A stretch of 64,000 nucleotides of DNA from Atopobium fossor DSM 15642 (GCF_000483125.1 NZ_KI519553.1:869137-933136); one strand, 5' to 3'; shown: positions 25,594 to 36,024, numbered from the stretch's first letter. A program made the numbers and translations. Notes: generated from the sequence alone by a model not told the origin.

Positions 25594-25797
25594 ATAATCA
25601 TCTCCCCCAGTACATACCACACCAGAAACCAAATGATTAAAGTAGACTCTTTCCTATCTTTGTTATATTACTAACAACTTATTTTACAAGAACTTTTTCC
25701 ACAAATGGTAGCAATTTTTGTTTGAGCGCCTTCACATTACTTCTTTTACTGCAAGAAATACTACTGCATATCAAATAAAAATATCTCTCATTGGATA

Positions 25798-25825
25798 CAA
25801 AAAACGAGGTAGTAAATCTACCTCG
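25798..25825 (-). terminator. Terminator of the oligopeptide ABC operon
   Basis: CGAGGTAG (25805-25812) pairs with CTACCTCG (25818-25825) around a 5-base loop and is followed on the minus strand by TTTTTTG. It lies about 57 bases after the last ABC gene. The rest of 25633-25881 shows no gene. Confidence 0.85.
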
Positions 25826-25881
25826 CTTCTTGATTACAAAACTTTTTTATAGCTAAACTTTTACTCTCTTAGCATATCCTT

Positions 25882-26922
25882 TTAAAGCTCAATCGATGCA
25901 TCCTTAATAGGATTGACTGATGCAAAGTGACACGCACAGAAATGTTTCTTGCCTACCTCACGGAACTCAGGCATGGGCTCTTGTCCACAAATATCCTGAG
26001 CAATGGGGCAACGTGTATGGAAACGACAACCCGCAGGAGGATCAATAGGTGAAGGTACATCGCCGCGCAAAATAATGCGCTCACGCGTACGCTGAATGTC
26101 AGGATCAGGAATGGGTACTGCCGATAAAAGCGACTGCGTGTAAGGATGCTGAGGAGCATCGTAAAGTGTTTTCCAGTCTGCAGTCTCCATCATGTTGCCC
26201 AGATACATTACGGCTACACGGTCAGAAATGTGCTGAACGACTGAAAGATCATGAGCAATAAACAAGTAGGCTGTACCATACTCTTTTTGGAGATCCGTAA
26301 GCAGGTTGAGCACCTGTGCCTGGATAGAAACATCCAAAGCAGATACAGGCTCATCACAAATAATAAGTTTAGGCTTAAGGGCAAATGCACGTGCAATGCC
26401 AACACGCTGACGCTGACCACCAGAAAACTCATGGGGATAGCGGTTGATGTGCTCGGGATTAAGGCCTACAACATCGAGTAAATTACGTACGTAGTCAATA
26501 CGCTCTTCCCTACTGGGCATGACACCGTGAATGAGCAGAGGTTCGGAGACAATCTCACCAATGGTCATACGTGGGTTAAGAGAGGCATAGGGATCTTGGA
26601 AGATGAACTGCATGTTGCGACGCATTTCCTTAAGGCCAGCCTTGTTAAGCTTGCCAACATCCTTGCCATCAAACACAACCTTACCACTGGTAGGCTGAGT
26701 TAAATGCATGATGCAGCGACCTGTAGTTGACTTACCGCAACCAGACTCACCAACCAGACCAAAGGTTTCGCCAGGCCAAATGTCAAAAGAAACATCATTT
26801 ACTGCGTGAACACGCTTCTTGTTCATACGACTAGCAAGAACGCCAGACTCTACAGGAAACTCTTTAGTAAGGTGCTCCACATGAAGGAGAGGCTCGCCGA
26901 CATGCTTATCTACCATGGCCAT
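25882..26922 (-). CDS. oppF: Oligopeptide ABC transporter ATP-binding protein (OppF/DppF type)
   Basis: A 346-residue cytoplasmic ATPase. Walker A GESGCGKS is at about residue 58, signature FSGGQRQR at about 166, and Walker [11 protein letters not shown] follows. The C-terminal oligo_HPY extension has the cysteine cluster [14 protein letters not shown]. It pairs with OppD to drive uptake through OppBC. The start overlaps the OppD stop (TAATG) behind GAGGAGG; a second ATG two codons on is also possible. It is the last gene of the five-gene operon oppABCDF, followed by a terminator. Confidence 0.92.
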   Translation of the reverse strand: MAMVDKHVGEPLLHVEHLTKEFPVESGVLASRMNKKRVHAVNDVSFDIWPGETFGLVGESGCGKSTTGRCIMHLTQPTSGKVVFDGKDVGKLNKAGLKEMRRNMQFIFQDPYASLNPRMTIGEIVSEPLLIHGVMPSREERIDYVRNLLDVVGLNPEHINRYPHEFSGGQRQRVGIARAFALKPKLIICDEPVSALDVSIQAQVLNLLTDLQKEYGTAYLFIAHDLSVVQHISDRVAVMYLGNMMETADWKTLYDAPQHPYTQSLLSAVPIPDPDIQRTRERIILRGDVPSPIDPPAGCRFHTRCPIAQDICGQEPMPEFREVGKKHFCACHFASVNPIKDASIEL

Positions 26923-28010
26923 TACTCCTCCTCTCCCTTGTTAGCACTACGAGAAGTCTCGGGTGCATTCTTTGCAACAAAATCTGCGTCACCAGCAAAG
27001 TGACAACGAGAATAGTGACCAGTTTCGGTCACATGCAACTCAGGCTTTTGCGTACGACACAAATCCGTTGCATAAGGACAACGGGGTGAGAAGGCACAGC
27101 CCTCGGGCACATGAACCAATGAGGGAGGATTACCGTGAATGGGCGTAAGTTCGCTCTTCTCGTCAACCGCAGGTTTAGGAATAGAACGAACAAGACCCCA
27201 AGTATAAGGGTGTAGTGCATTATAAAAAATCTCGTCTGCGGTACCAAACTCAACAGGTGAACCCGCATACATAACCATGATCTTGTCGGCCACATCTGCC
27301 ACAACACCCAAATCATGCGTAATCATGATAATGGCGTTGCCATTCTCTTCCTGCATACGCTTCATGAGCTCAACAATCTGAGCTTGAATGGTTACGTCCA
27401 AAGCTGTGGTAGGCTCGTCCGCAATCAAAATGTCAGGATCGCAAGCCAAAGCCATTGCAATCATAACGCGCTGACGCATACCACCAGAAAACTCATGAGG
27501 GTAACTCTTGAGACGCTCACGAGCATTAGGAATACCAACAAGCTCCAAAAGCTCAATAGCACGCTCATTTGCCTGCTGCTTGGTGTAGCCACGATGCAAA
27601 CGAAGTCCTTCGCCCAGCTGACGACCAATGGTGTAAACAGGGTTAAGCGAGGTCATGGGGTCTTGGAAGATCATAGCAATATCGTTGCCACGAATGTGCT
27701 CCATCTCATGCTCAGACATCTTCAACAAAGACTTGCCACGATAGCGCACATCACCGCCCTCAATCTTTCCTGGAGGCATATCGATAAGACCCATGATGGT
27801 GAGGCTTGTTACTGATTTACCAGAACCAGACTCTCCTACTACACCTAAGGTCTCGCCACGGTCAAGCGTATAACTTACACCGTTAACAGCCTTTACCACA
27901 CCATCTTGGGTGTGAAAATACATCTTTAGATCGTCTACCTCAAGCAGGTGATGACCTTCTGGTACGGGCTGAGTCTTAAGATCAACCCAGTTATCGTTCT
28001 TTTTAGCCAT
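26922..28010 (-). CDS. oppD: Oligopeptide ABC transporter ATP-binding protein (OppD/DppD type)
   Basis: A 362-residue ATPase with Walker A GESGSGKS (about residue 58), signature FSGGMRQR (about 165), Walker [11 protein letters not shown] and the oligo_HPY tail with cysteines [14 protein letters not shown], seen in iron-sulfur-containing DppD proteins. The ATG at 28010 is preferred: AAGGA lies 8 bases upstream, and the gene then starts one base after the OppC stop. An ATG at 28019 would overlap its own ribosome site. The acidic C-terminus is unremarkable. Confidence 0.92.
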   Translation of the reverse strand: MAKKNDNWVDLKTQPVPEGHHLLEVDDLKMYFHTQDGVVKAVNGVSYTLDRGETLGVVGESGSGKSVTSLTIMGLIDMPPGKIEGGDVRYRGKSLLKMSEHEMEHIRGNDIAMIFQDPMTSLNPVYTIGRQLGEGLRLHRGYTKQQANERAIELLELVGIPNARERLKSYPHEFSGGMRQRVMIAMALACDPDILIADEPTTALDVTIQAQIVELMKRMQEENGNAIIMITHDLGVVADVADKIMVMYAGSPVEFGTADEIFYNALHPYTWGLVRSIPKPAVDEKSELTPIHGNPPSLVHVPEGCAFSPRCPYATDLCRTQKPELHVTETGHYSRCHFAGDADFVAKNAPETSRSANKGEEE

Positions 28011-28011
28011 C

Positions 28012-28950
28012 TTATGCATCCTTCATCTTTACATCGAGTGCATCGCGCAAGCCATCACCCAACAAGGTGAAGGACAAAACGGTGGTGAGAATTGCAATAC
28101 CAGGCATAACCATGAGCCAAGGTTGAGTTGCCAGATACACCTGGCCATCTTGAATCATAATGCCCCAAGAAGGATCTGGTGGAACAACACCCATGCCCAA
28201 GAAGGACAGAGCGGCCTCGGTAAGGATTGCACCACCAATATTCATAGTTGCATATACAACAATAGTTGCTACGGAGTTAGGAAAAATGTGACGAGCAACA
28301 ATACGGAAATCAGATGCTCCCATAGCGCGTGCTGCATCTACATAGTCATTTTCCTTAACCGTAAGAATTGCCGAACGGAATACGCGAGCAATAGATGGCC
28401 AACCCAAAACACCAATAGCAACAAAGACGTTTTGAATACCAGGCCCAATAACAGCCAACAAGGCAATTACAAATAAGATGTACGGAAACGCGAGAAAGAC
28501 ATCTGCAAGACGCATGATAATCGTATCCCAGATACCACCATAGTAAGCAGCCATTGCTCCCATAAACAAACCAATGATGGTAGAAATAGCAGTTGCTAAT
28601 AAACCAACAGAAAGCGAAATACGAGCACCATAAATTACACGGCTCAAAACATCGCGACCTAAGGTATCTGTACCAAAAGGATGCTCCAATGAAGGTGCAA
28701 GCCTGGAAACTGCAGCCATGTTGGAGGAGTCAGAAAATGTTGGACTACCCAAAACCTGAGGCACCCACAAGTCTGCACTAATGGCAATAACAACCATCAG
28801 AGCAATCCAAATCAGACCACCCATTGCAAGTTTGTTCCTACGCAAACGACCCCATGCATCGCCCCAAAGTGTACGAGCAGGAGCGGCTGCAGTGGACTCT
28901 TTTTGAGATTCAGATGCAACTTCAGTTGCTTGATTCTTCTCATCTGCCAT
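28012..28950 (-). CDS. oppC: Oligopeptide ABC transporter permease (OppC/DppC type)
   Basis: A 312-residue inner-membrane permease with six membrane segments. The N-terminus is a long charged cytoplasmic tail, followed by PFGTDTLGRDVLSRVIYGAR, the DppC hallmark, and the EAA coupling loop AARAMGASDFRIVARHIFPN at about residues 200-220. It starts 12 bases after the OppB stop with AGGAGG upstream. It forms the channel with OppB. Confidence 0.92.
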   Translation of the reverse strand: MADEKNQATEVASESQKESTAAAPARTLWGDAWGRLRRNKLAMGGLIWIALMVVIAISADLWVPQVLGSPTFSDSSNMAAVSRLAPSLEHPFGTDTLGRDVLSRVIYGARISLSVGLLATAISTIIGLFMGAMAAYYGGIWDTIIMRLADVFLAFPYILFVIALLAVIGPGIQNVFVAIGVLGWPSIARVFRSAILTVKENDYVDAARAMGASDFRIVARHIFPNSVATIVVYATMNIGGAILTEAALSFLGMGVVPPDPSWGIMIQDGQVYLATQPWLMVMPGIAILTTVLSFTLLGDGLRDALDVKMKDA

Positions 28951-28962
28951 GCTAAGTCCCTC

Positions 28963-30003
28963 CTAACCCTGGTCCTTAGGTGCGCCATACCTAATACGAG
29001 GATCAAGGAAGGCGTAGCTAACATCTACAAGCAAATTAATAACCATAACCAAAACTACGATGACGGTTACCGAACCCAAAACAATAGGCCAGTCACGCTG
29101 GGTAATTGCACGGTAGGTTTCAAAACCAACACCGGGCCAGTTAAATACTGTCTCGGTAAGGATGGCGCCTGCCATCATGCCACCAAAGTCCATACCAATA
29201 TAGGTAACAACAGGGATGAGGGCATTTTTTAAAGCGTGGTGCAAAATTACACTACGACGAGAAAGACCTTTAGCACGAGCAGTACGAATATAGTCTTGGT
29301 TCATAACCTCAAGTAGCTGGGAACGCATGATACGAGCCGTATATGCAGTAGATACAGCAGCTAAGGTAAGAGCCGGAAGAATATAATAAACCCAACCTTG
29401 GAAGTCCGCATTTGGACCACCTGCACCAGAAATGGGCAAATAGACCGCTCCGCCGGTTACATTCTTAAGCGCAACACCAAAGATGAGCTGCAGTAACATA
29501 CCAAACCAAAATGCAGGCATTGCAACCAGGATAGAAGTGACCAAAGTTACCAGTATGTCCCAGAATGAATACCGTTTAATTGCGGAAATCATACCAGCAC
29601 CAATACCAATTGCTGCCTCAAGCAAAATAGCCACAATAGACAAGCGAATGGTGTAGGGGTACTTGGAAAGCAAAATACTTGTTACTGTCTGACCACTACG
29701 CTGATAGGAAGTACCCAAATCTCCATGGAGTAGATTGTTCAAATAGGTCACATACCGCTTCCACATAGGTGTAGGAATTGCGTTACCAGACTCATCTTTT
29801 AGAGCCTGACCATTTGCGTCAGTTTCAACCAAGCCATATGAAATGCGCAAGTTTAACTCAGTGACAGGATCAAGCTTTTTCTCTCCAGCCATAAGCTTGA
29901 TAGGGTCACCAGGAACGATATTCTCCATCGCAAACAAGATAAGCGTCACACCAAGAAAGACTGGTATGAATTGGAGAATTCGCTTAAGAATGTACTTCCC
30001 CAT
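28963..30003 (-). CDS. oppB: Oligopeptide ABC transporter permease (OppB/DppB type)
   Basis: A 346-residue inner-membrane permease. MGKYILKRILQFIPVFLGVT is the first helix, followed by a long extracytoplasmic loop, NLLHGDLGTSYQRSGQTV, and an EAA loop TARAKGLSRRSVILHHALKN at about residue 245. FNWPGVG near the C-terminus is typical. It is separated from the binding-protein gene by 178 bases that hold two hairpins, which may lower its expression relative to that gene. Confidence 0.92.
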   Translation of the reverse strand: MGKYILKRILQFIPVFLGVTLILFAMENIVPGDPIKLMAGEKKLDPVTELNLRISYGLVETDANGQALKDESGNAIPTPMWKRYVTYLNNLLHGDLGTSYQRSGQTVTSILLSKYPYTIRLSIVAILLEAAIGIGAGMISAIKRYSFWDILVTLVTSILVAMPAFWFGMLLQLIFGVALKNVTGGAVYLPISGAGGPNADFQGWVYYILPALTLAAVSTAYTARIMRSQLLEVMNQDYIRTARAKGLSRRSVILHHALKNALIPVVTYIGMDFGGMMAGAILTETVFNWPGVGFETYRAITQRDWPIVLGSVTVIVVLVMVINLLVDVSYAFLDPRIRYGAPKDQG

Positions 30004-30089
30004 ACCTGGAATCCTTTTTTCCGCTATTAGGACACATACAAAAACAAACTACACAAGTATAGACACTAATCTATGCAAGAATTATGTGA

Positions 30090-30154
30090 CATCTATGAGA
30101 AAATGTCATAGATGCGAAAGAAGGCAGGATACCGGCCATATGGTACCCTGCCTT
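30090..30154 (-). promoter_or_regulatory. Two intercistronic hairpins between oppA and oppB
   Basis: Hairpin 1 (30121-30154) has a 13-bp stem with one G-U pair and an 8-base loop. Hairpin 2 (30090-30114) has a perfect 9-bp stem with a 7-base loop. Neither has a long T-run on the minus strand, so partial termination or 3'-end protection of the oppA message is more likely than full termination. Confidence 0.7.
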
Positions 30155-30181
30155 ACACAATAAAAGCAGTCTAAACAGCTG

Positions 30182-31816
30182 TTATGCCTGCATCTCTGCA
30201 GTAGCAAAATCACCCTTGTTAAGAGGATTGAAGTAGAAGTTGGCAACCTTTGAAGAACCAACATGGTTGTGAGAGTAATACACGATAGGAACAATAATTG
30301 CAAGATCACCAAGCTTCTTATTAATCTCGCGGTATGCCTGGCGACGCTTCTCCTCATCATTTTCCTGACGTGCTGCAAGAATGGCAGCATCAATCTCAGG
30401 GTCATTAAACTTGGAGTAATTATTCTCTGCCGTAGAGAAGAAGTTAGGATAAATGAAGTTATCCATTGTTGGGTAGTCTGCAGTCCAGCCTAAACGACCA
30501 AACTGAATGTCGCCATTACCCATCTTGGAGAGATAGGATGCCCACTCCATACCATCTTGAGTTACCTTAAATCCAACCTTCTCGAGGTCACCCTGAACGA
30601 TGGTCATAAGATCCTCGTGGCCACCACCTGTATTGTAAGAAAGGGTAATCTCGGTGCCAGCAAGATTGTTGTCATCCATAATCTTCTTAGCAGCATCAAA
30701 ATCATACTTGGAATATGCCCACTTATTAGCAGGATTATCGTCAATAAGGCTGGGGAACAAGCCATCTGCAGGGATACGAGCGCCCTCATACAGCGTATCA
30801 GCAATGTTTTGGCGATTAATAGCCAGAGAAATAGCACGGCGTACGTTTACGTCTGCCATAGTCTTATCATTAAGATTCATAACCAAGTAATACAGAGCTG
30901 CATTTGCACCAGTCAAAACCTGCTTACCAGCACTTACGGTATAGCCGTCATCAGACTTGCCATACTGACCCTCGGTCTCCTTAATGCGACCAGAAGGAAT
31001 AGCGCAGAAGTCCATATTTCCAGCGGTGAACTCAGTAAAACCAGTGTTAGGATCCTTCTGGATGGAGAAGTTAATGCCATCAAGCTTGGCCTTCTCGCCA
31101 TAGTAATCATCAAAACGTTTAACGTTGATGTACTGACCAGACTCCCACTTGCCATCCATCATGAAGGGACCATTACCAATAGGTGCAAGCAAAAATGCAT
31201 CGGGATCATCCAAAGCTGCCTGAGGAACAGGAGCAAGACCTGGGTGGCAGGTAATATAAGGGAAGTCAGCAGTAGGCGCCGTAAGCTTAACTACAAGGGT
31301 GTTCTCGTCTGGACAAGTTACACCAGTAAGCTCGGTAGCAGTACCAGCCTTCATCTCTGTTGCACCAACAACAGGATCAAGGTGATAGGCAATCTCGGAA
31401 GGAGTCTTCATATTGGGATTGCAAATACGCTCCCAGCCACGCTTAAAGGAAGCAGCATCTACCTTATCGCCATTGTGGAACTTAGCACCCTTTACCAAGT
31501 GGAAGGTAAATTCAGTAGCGTCATCATTGACGTCCCAAGACTCTGCTGCCTTGCCCACAAGCTCTTTTTTCTTCCAATCAAACGCGGTAAGGGAGTCAAA
31601 CAGAATGTGCTCAACCTGAGTACCTTCGGACTCTTGAGCGTTGTAAGGATCGATTGCTACAGGCTCGGAGAGATAGAACTTCATGGTTCCGCCAGACTTG
31701 CCAGAACCGCCACCTGCGTTAGAGTTATTCTTGCAAGCTGCCAGTGCGGTAAGAGCACTTGCTGCAAGGCCACCCTTAACAAAGGTACGACGACCAATCA
31801 TGAGGTTGTCAGCCAT
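30182..31816 (-). CDS. oppA: Oligopeptide-binding lipoprotein (SBP family 5)
   Basis: A 544-residue extracellular solute-binding lipoprotein, the substrate receptor of the oppBCDF system. The signal sequence has GRRTFVKGG followed by a hydrophobic stretch and lipobox ALAAC (Cys about 28), so it may use the twin-arginine route before lipidation. Family-5 features follow, including the [20 protein letters not shown] region and the internal [20 protein letters not shown] block. The ATG at 31816 has AGGAGG upstream. It is the first gene of the operon. A 9-bp inverted repeat lies just before it. Confidence 0.92.
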   Translation of the reverse strand: MADNLMIGRRTFVKGGLAASALTALAACKNNSNAGGGSGKSGGTMKFYLSEPVAIDPYNAQESEGTQVEHILFDSLTAFDWKKKELVGKAAESWDVNDDATEFTFHLVKGAKFHNGDKVDAASFKRGWERICNPNMKTPSEIAYHLDPVVGATEMKAGTATELTGVTCPDENTLVVKLTAPTADFPYITCHPGLAPVPQAALDDPDAFLLAPIGNGPFMMDGKWESGQYINVKRFDDYYGEKAKLDGINFSIQKDPNTGFTEFTAGNMDFCAIPSGRIKETEGQYGKSDDGYTVSAGKQVLTGANAALYYLVMNLNDKTMADVNVRRAISLAINRQNIADTLYEGARIPADGLFPSLIDDNPANKWAYSKYDFDAAKKIMDDNNLAGTEITLSYNTGGGHEDLMTIVQGDLEKVGFKVTQDGMEWASYLSKMGNGDIQFGRLGWTADYPTMDNFIYPNFFSTAENNYSKFNDPEIDAAILAARQENDEEKRRQAYREINKKLGDLAIIVPIVYYSHNHVGSSKVANFYFNPLNKGDFATAEMQA

Positions 31817-31831
31817 GTGTCCTCCTTATAG

Positions 31832-31879
31832 CCCAATATAAGCGGAGCAACCAGTTTGCCCACAGGAACATATATTGGG
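31832..31879. repeat. Inverted repeat CCCAATATA / TATATTGGG before oppA
   Basis: Perfect 9-bp arms (31832-31840 and 31871-31879) with a 30-base spacer lie 16-63 bases before the oppA start. In RNA the arms could hold the leader in a long hairpin; in DNA they could be paired half-sites. A third similar element, CCCTATATTG, is found further upstream on the minus strand. Confidence 0.6.
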
Positions 31880-31962
31880 TGCATTTAATACTTATTACAC
31901 AATATAGGGAATTATTAGCTTTTTATAAAGTAATTTTGTTGGTATTGTTTCCAATTATTAAC

Positions 31963-31989
31963 AAAACGCCTCCAAAAGGAGGCGTTTTT
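31963..31989. terminator. Terminator of secG
   Basis: AACGCCTCC-AAAA-GGAGGCGTT is a perfect 9-bp hairpin with T-runs on both sides, about 65 bases after the secG stop. It isolates secG from the oppA promoter region. Confidence 0.85.
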
Positions 31990-32051
31990 CTCATATATAT
32001 GGAGTTTTTTGCATAAAACATGTGGTACGAGAAATGCAAAAAGACACTTTT

Positions 32052-32300
32052 TTAGAACGTACCCTGAGGGAAGGTGATAACAAAAATAAGGATGGTAACT
32101 ACAAACACCACTGATGCAATAACTGTCAGACGATCCAGATTCTTCTCCCACACTCCTGAAGCAGCAGAAGAATTATACAGGGAGCTGGCAATCATGTCAG
32201 AAACACCGGTACCCTTACCGGAGTGCATGAGCACCAAAATAACTACTGCAAGAGCGGAAATTGCCCAAACAACCAGCAAAACAATGTTTAATGGACTCAC
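32052..32300 (-). CDS. secG: Preprotein translocase subunit SecG
   Basis: An 82-residue protein with two membrane helices (about 4-26 and 58-78) joined by the conserved cytoplasmic loop LMHSGKGTGVSDM. It is the accessory subunit of the SecYEG channel. The GTG start at 32300 has GAGGAG upstream. It lies at the end of the glycolytic gene block, as in many actinobacteria, but a terminator lies between it and gpmI, so it may have its own promoter. Confidence 0.93.
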   Translation of the reverse strand: MSPLNIVLLVVWAISALAVVILVLMHSGKGTGVSDMIASSLYNSSAASGVWEKNLDRLTVIASVVFVVTILIFVITFPQGTF

Positions 32301-32327
32301 GACTAAATCTCCTCAAATAACAATTTC

Positions 32328-32364
32328 ATAAAAAAGCCGGCACTGCATGAGCGGTACCGGCTTT
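32328..32364 (-). terminator. Terminator after gpmI
   Basis: AAAGCCGGTAC and GTGCCGGCTTT (minus-strand reading; one G-U pair) form an 11-bp stem with a 10-base loop, followed by TTTAT. It lies 50 bases after the gpmI stop and ends the tpiA-gpmI transcript. Confidence 0.8.
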
Positions 32365-32414
32365 AAAAGCTTCACTCAACAATTGAGTAGCATAGCACAT
32401 GAGCTGTGGAAAGA

Positions 32415-33974
32415 CTACTCCTCCACAAGCACTCTACCTGTCATTTCTACAGGACGCTCTACACCCATCATTGCCAAAATAGTTGGAGCAAGGTCACACA
32501 GGCGGCCATCCTCAATATTGGCAAGTTTAGGCTGCTGGTCATCAACCACAATAAGAGGCACTCGATTGGTGGTATGAGAAGTAAACGGTAATTTGTTGCC
32601 ATCTACTACGTCATACATGTGATCTGCATTACCGTGGTCTGCCGTAACAAGAGCAAAGCCACCCTTAGCCAAAATAGCAGGAATGATGTTGGATAGGCCA
32701 TGATCTACCGCCTCGGTAGCCTTGGTAGCTGCTTCAACTACACCGGTATGACCAACCATATCGCAGTTTGCGTAATTAACTACATAAAAATCTGCCACAT
32801 CGTTGTTGATTGCCTCAGTAAGTTTAGCAGTAACCTCAGGCTCGCTCATTTCAGGCTGTAAGTCATAGGTTGCAACTTTAGGAGACGGAATAAGAACACG
32901 AGTCTCCCCTTCCTTAGGCTCCTCTACCCCACCATTAAAGAAAAACGTTACATGAGCGTACTTCTCAGTCTCTGCAGTATGAAGCTGCTTGAGACCCTTA
33001 CTTGCAAGCACATCTGCAAGAACGTTAGCAGGAACAGTCTTAGCGTAAGCCACTTGTACATCCAAGGTTGGATCATACTCGGTCATGGTAACAAAAGCAG
33101 CCAACTGAGGAATGCTTTTACGCTCAAAGCCTGTAAACTGCGGATCGGTAATGGCGCGCGTAATCTCGCGTGCGCGGTCGGGACGGAAGTTGAAAAAGAC
33201 AACTGTGTCACCATCTACCAAGCCAGAAGTATCCAACACAAAAGGCTTTACAAACTCATCACCACGAGGATCCTGCTCGTAGTAAGCTTTTAAGCCATCT
33301 TCCGCAGAAGTAGCTGAAACGCCCTGCCCCATAACAATGGCGTTATACGCAAGCTCCTCGCGCTCCCAGCGATTGTCTCGATCCATGCCATAGTAACGAC
33401 CAGAAACCGTAGCAATAGCAATATCATTACCATACTGAGCAGCGGTTTTATCGATAAATGCCTGGAAATCAACCATGAAGCCCGCGCCAGATTGAGGTGG
33501 AACGTCACGTCCATCCGTAAAGGCATCAATGCGAATGCGCTTTACGCCGCGCTCGGAAGCCATAGCAATAAGCGCTTCTGCATGCGCCATATCAGAATGA
33601 ACGCCACCATTGGAGATAAGACCCATAATATGCAACGTAGAGCTATTAGCAATAACAGCATCCATTGCATCAACTAAAGCAGGATTCTCCTTGATAGAAC
33701 CATCCTTAATGGCATTGTTAATCAAAGATAAAGACTGGTACACAATGCGGCCTGCACCAATATTAAGGTGACCAACCTCAGAGTTTCCCATTTGTCCATC
33801 GGGCAGACCAACGTCCTCACCCGAAGCGCCCAAGGTGGTACTGGGATACGTAGCCATCAGGCTATCCCAGTAAGGACGCTTTGCCAGAGAGACAGAGTTA
33901 TCTGGGCCTGCTGGAGCAAGTCCACAGCCGTCCATGATAACAAGCATTGCTGGCCTACGTACTTTAGAACTCAT
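32415..33974 (-). CDS. gpmI: 2,3-bisphosphoglycerate-independent phosphoglycerate mutase
   Basis: A 519-residue cytosolic enzyme that interconverts 3- and 2-phosphoglycerate using two manganese ions. The alkaline-phosphatase-like fold is shown by MLVIMDGCG (first metal Asp), the catalytic serine in QMGNSEVGH at about residue 64, GRDVPPQSG at about 155, and the metal cluster VTADHGNADHM near residue 448. The start overlaps the tpiA stop (TAATG), so the two are coupled. It completes a cluster of four consecutive lower-glycolysis genes. Confidence 0.95.
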   Translation of the reverse strand: MSSKVRRPAMLVIMDGCGLAPAGPDNSVSLAKRPYWDSLMATYPSTTLGASGEDVGLPDGQMGNSEVGHLNIGAGRIVYQSLSLINNAIKDGSIKENPALVDAMDAVIANSSTLHIMGLISNGGVHSDMAHAEALIAMASERGVKRIRIDAFTDGRDVPPQSGAGFMVDFQAFIDKTAAQYGNDIAIATVSGRYYGMDRDNRWEREELAYNAIVMGQGVSATSAEDGLKAYYEQDPRGDEFVKPFVLDTSGLVDGDTVVFFNFRPDRAREITRAITDPQFTGFERKSIPQLAAFVTMTEYDPTLDVQVAYAKTVPANVLADVLASKGLKQLHTAETEKYAHVTFFFNGGVEEPKEGETRVLIPSPKVATYDLQPEMSEPEVTAKLTEAINNDVADFYVVNYANCDMVGHTGVVEAATKATEAVDHGLSNIIPAILAKGGFALVTADHGNADHMYDVVDGNKLPFTSHTTNRVPLIVVDDQQPKLANIEDGRLCDLAPTILAMMGVERPVEMTGRVLVEE

Positions 33975-34738
33975 TACATAACCGCCTTAACCATTGCGGC
34001 GAAGGAGTCTGCCTTCAAAGAAGCACCACCAACCAAAGCACCGTCTACGTCGTCCTTCTCGAGGAAGCCAGCTACGTTGTCGGGCTTAGCAGAGCCGCCA
34101 TACAAAATGCGAATACCATCTGCAATCTGCTGGCCAAAAATCTCAACCAAGGTCGCACGAATTGCACCGCATACTTCTTGGGCGTCATCGGCAGTGGCTG
34201 TCTTGCCGGTGCCAATGGCCCAGATGGGCTCGTAAGCAATAACGTACTTGGAAGGATCGGTAATAGCCAAATCCTTGGTGTCCTTCTTAATTTGATCAAC
34301 TACAAACTCTACGTGTTTGCCAGCCTCGCGAACCTCAAGAGACTCACCACAACAACTGATGGGCACAATGTTGTGCTCCATCAAAGCCTTGGCCTTCTTG
34401 TTAATGTCCTTATCGGTCTCGCCAAAATAACTACGACGCTCAGAGTGACCAATGATGCAGTAACCTACGCCAATATTAGTAAGCATGTCAGGAGCAGTCT
34501 CGCCGGTATAGGCGCCAGACTCTTCCCAGTACACATTTTGTGCACCCAGACCAAAATGAGCATTTTGCTGGTCAATGACCGTAGCAACGCCCTTAAGGTC
34601 TACCGTTGGAGGACACACTACAACATCTACATTGCCTGTGCCATCCTTTAATTCTTCAGCAAGCTCGCAAGCAAGCACCACACTTTCGGTGTAGGTCTTG
34701 TTCATCTTCCAGTTGCCAGCAATCATACGATTACGCAT
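33974..34738 (-). CDS. tpiA: Triosephosphate isomerase
   Basis: A 254-residue TIM-barrel enzyme. Substrate Lys is in GNWKMNKT, the catalytic His in CIIGHSERR (about residue 101), the catalytic Glu in AYEPIWAIGTG (about 172), and the phosphate-binding GGSAKPDN follows. It starts 8 bases before the pgk stop and ends overlapping the gpmI start, so three genes are tightly packed. Confidence 0.96.
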   Translation of the reverse strand: MRNRMIAGNWKMNKTYTESVVLACELAEELKDGTGNVDVVVCPPTVDLKGVATVIDQQNAHFGLGAQNVYWEESGAYTGETAPDMLTNIGVGYCIIGHSERRSYFGETDKDINKKAKALMEHNIVPISCCGESLEVREAGKHVEFVVDQIKKDTKDLAITDPSKYVIAYEPIWAIGTGKTATADDAQEVCGAIRATLVEIFGQQIADGIRILYGGSAKPDNVAGFLEKDDVDGALVGGASLKADSFAAMVKAVM

Positions 34739-35924
34739 TAAGAAGCGCCTCCACTCCAGGAAGGGCCTTGCCCTCTACGAGCTCCATAGATGCACCGCCA
34801 CCAGTGGAAATCCAGCTCATCTTATCTGCAAGGTTAAATTTATTAATAGCAGCTACAGAGTCGCCACCACCAATGATGGAGGTGCAGTCAGAGTCTGCAA
34901 TTGCACGAGCAACAGCCTCGGTGCCGCCTGCAAATTGATCAAACTCAAATACACCCATAGGACCATTCCAGAAAACAGTCTTGGCAGCCTTAACAGCCTC
35001 GGTATACAGAGCAATGGTCTTGGGACCAATATCCATACCCATGCGATCCTCAGGAATTGCGTCAGAAGACACTACCTCACCAACAGCGTCCTCACCAAAG
35101 TGATCGGTTACCACGTTGTCAATAGGAAGCAAAATCTTGCAGCCCTTCTCCTGGGCCTTAGCAAGCATCTTGGCAGCAGGCTCAATCCAATCAGGCTCCT
35201 TCAAAGAAGTACCAACGGTCTTGTAACCCTTAGCCAAGAAGAAGGTATACGCCATGCCACCACCAATAATCAGAGTGTCAGCGGAATCAATCAGGTGGTC
35301 AAGAACACCAATCTTGCTGGAAACCTTAGAACCACCAACAATGGCCACAAAGGGACGCTCGGGTTCTGCAAAGATAGAAGTAAGCGTATCTACTTCCTTC
35401 TCTAACAAAAGGCCTGCCACTGCTGGAATGAACTCAGCTGGTCCTACTACAGAACCCTGAGCACGGTGAGCCGTACCAAAAGCATCCAAAACAAAGATGT
35501 CACCATAGGAGGCAAGCTTCTTGGCTACTTCAGGATCGTTCTTTTTCTCTGCCTTGAGGAAACGAACGTTTTCCAAAACCAAAATGTCACCAGGCTTAAC
35601 CTCGGCTACTGCTGCTGCGGCCTTATCACCATATGTGTCATCGCAAAACGTTACATTAAAGCCGGTGAGCTCGGCGAGCTTATCGGCAGCAGGCTTTAGA
35701 GAAAGCTCGGGCTCAAAGCCAGTACCTGCAGGACGACCAAGATGGCTCATCAAAACAATACCAGCACCATGTTCCTTAAGGTAGCTAATGGTGGGAATAG
35801 CTGCACGAACACGAGTGTCGTCGGTTACTACGCCATCCTTCAGAGGCACGTTAAAATCTACGCGCATCAAAACGCGCTTGCCGTCTACATCAATATCACG
35901 GACGGTCTTTTTAGTAAAGGCCAT
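34731..35924 (-). CDS. pgk: Phosphoglycerate kinase
   Basis: A 397-residue glycolytic kinase that makes ATP from 1,3-bisphosphoglycerate. Family motifs are intact: RVDFNVPL at about residue 21, LMSHLGRPAG at about 57, VGGSKVSSKI, and the nucleotide-loop GGGDSVAA with a C-terminal STGGGASMELVEG. The ATG at 35924 has AAGGAGGG upstream. There are 100 bases between it and gap. Confidence 0.96.
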   Translation of the reverse strand: MAFTKKTVRDIDVDGKRVLMRVDFNVPLKDGVVTDDTRVRAAIPTISYLKEHGAGIVLMSHLGRPAGTGFEPELSLKPAADKLAELTGFNVTFCDDTYGDKAAAAVAEVKPGDILVLENVRFLKAEKKNDPEVAKKLASYGDIFVLDAFGTAHRAQGSVVGPAEFIPAVAGLLLEKEVDTLTSIFAEPERPFVAIVGGSKVSSKIGVLDHLIDSADTLIIGGGMAYTFFLAKGYKTVGTSLKEPDWIEPAAKMLAKAQEKGCKILLPIDNVVTDHFGEDAVGEVVSSDAIPEDRMGMDIGPKTIALYTEAVKAAKTVFWNGPMGVFEFDQFAGGTEAVARAIADSDCTSIIGGGDSVAAINKFNLADKMSWISTGGGASMELVEGKALPGVEALLNA

Positions 35925-36024
35925 ATGCCCTCCTTAACGGGGATGTAAGCGAGACGCGGTCGCGGCTAAGAAAGCTGCAACCGCGTCCAACTAAAATTAC
36001 CTAGTATTAAGAACTCGTGTGCAC

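Noticed and set aside
30557..31831. 424-codon open frame antisense to oppA
   Set aside because: The protein has no recognisable domain and lies wholly opposite a clear binding-protein gene.
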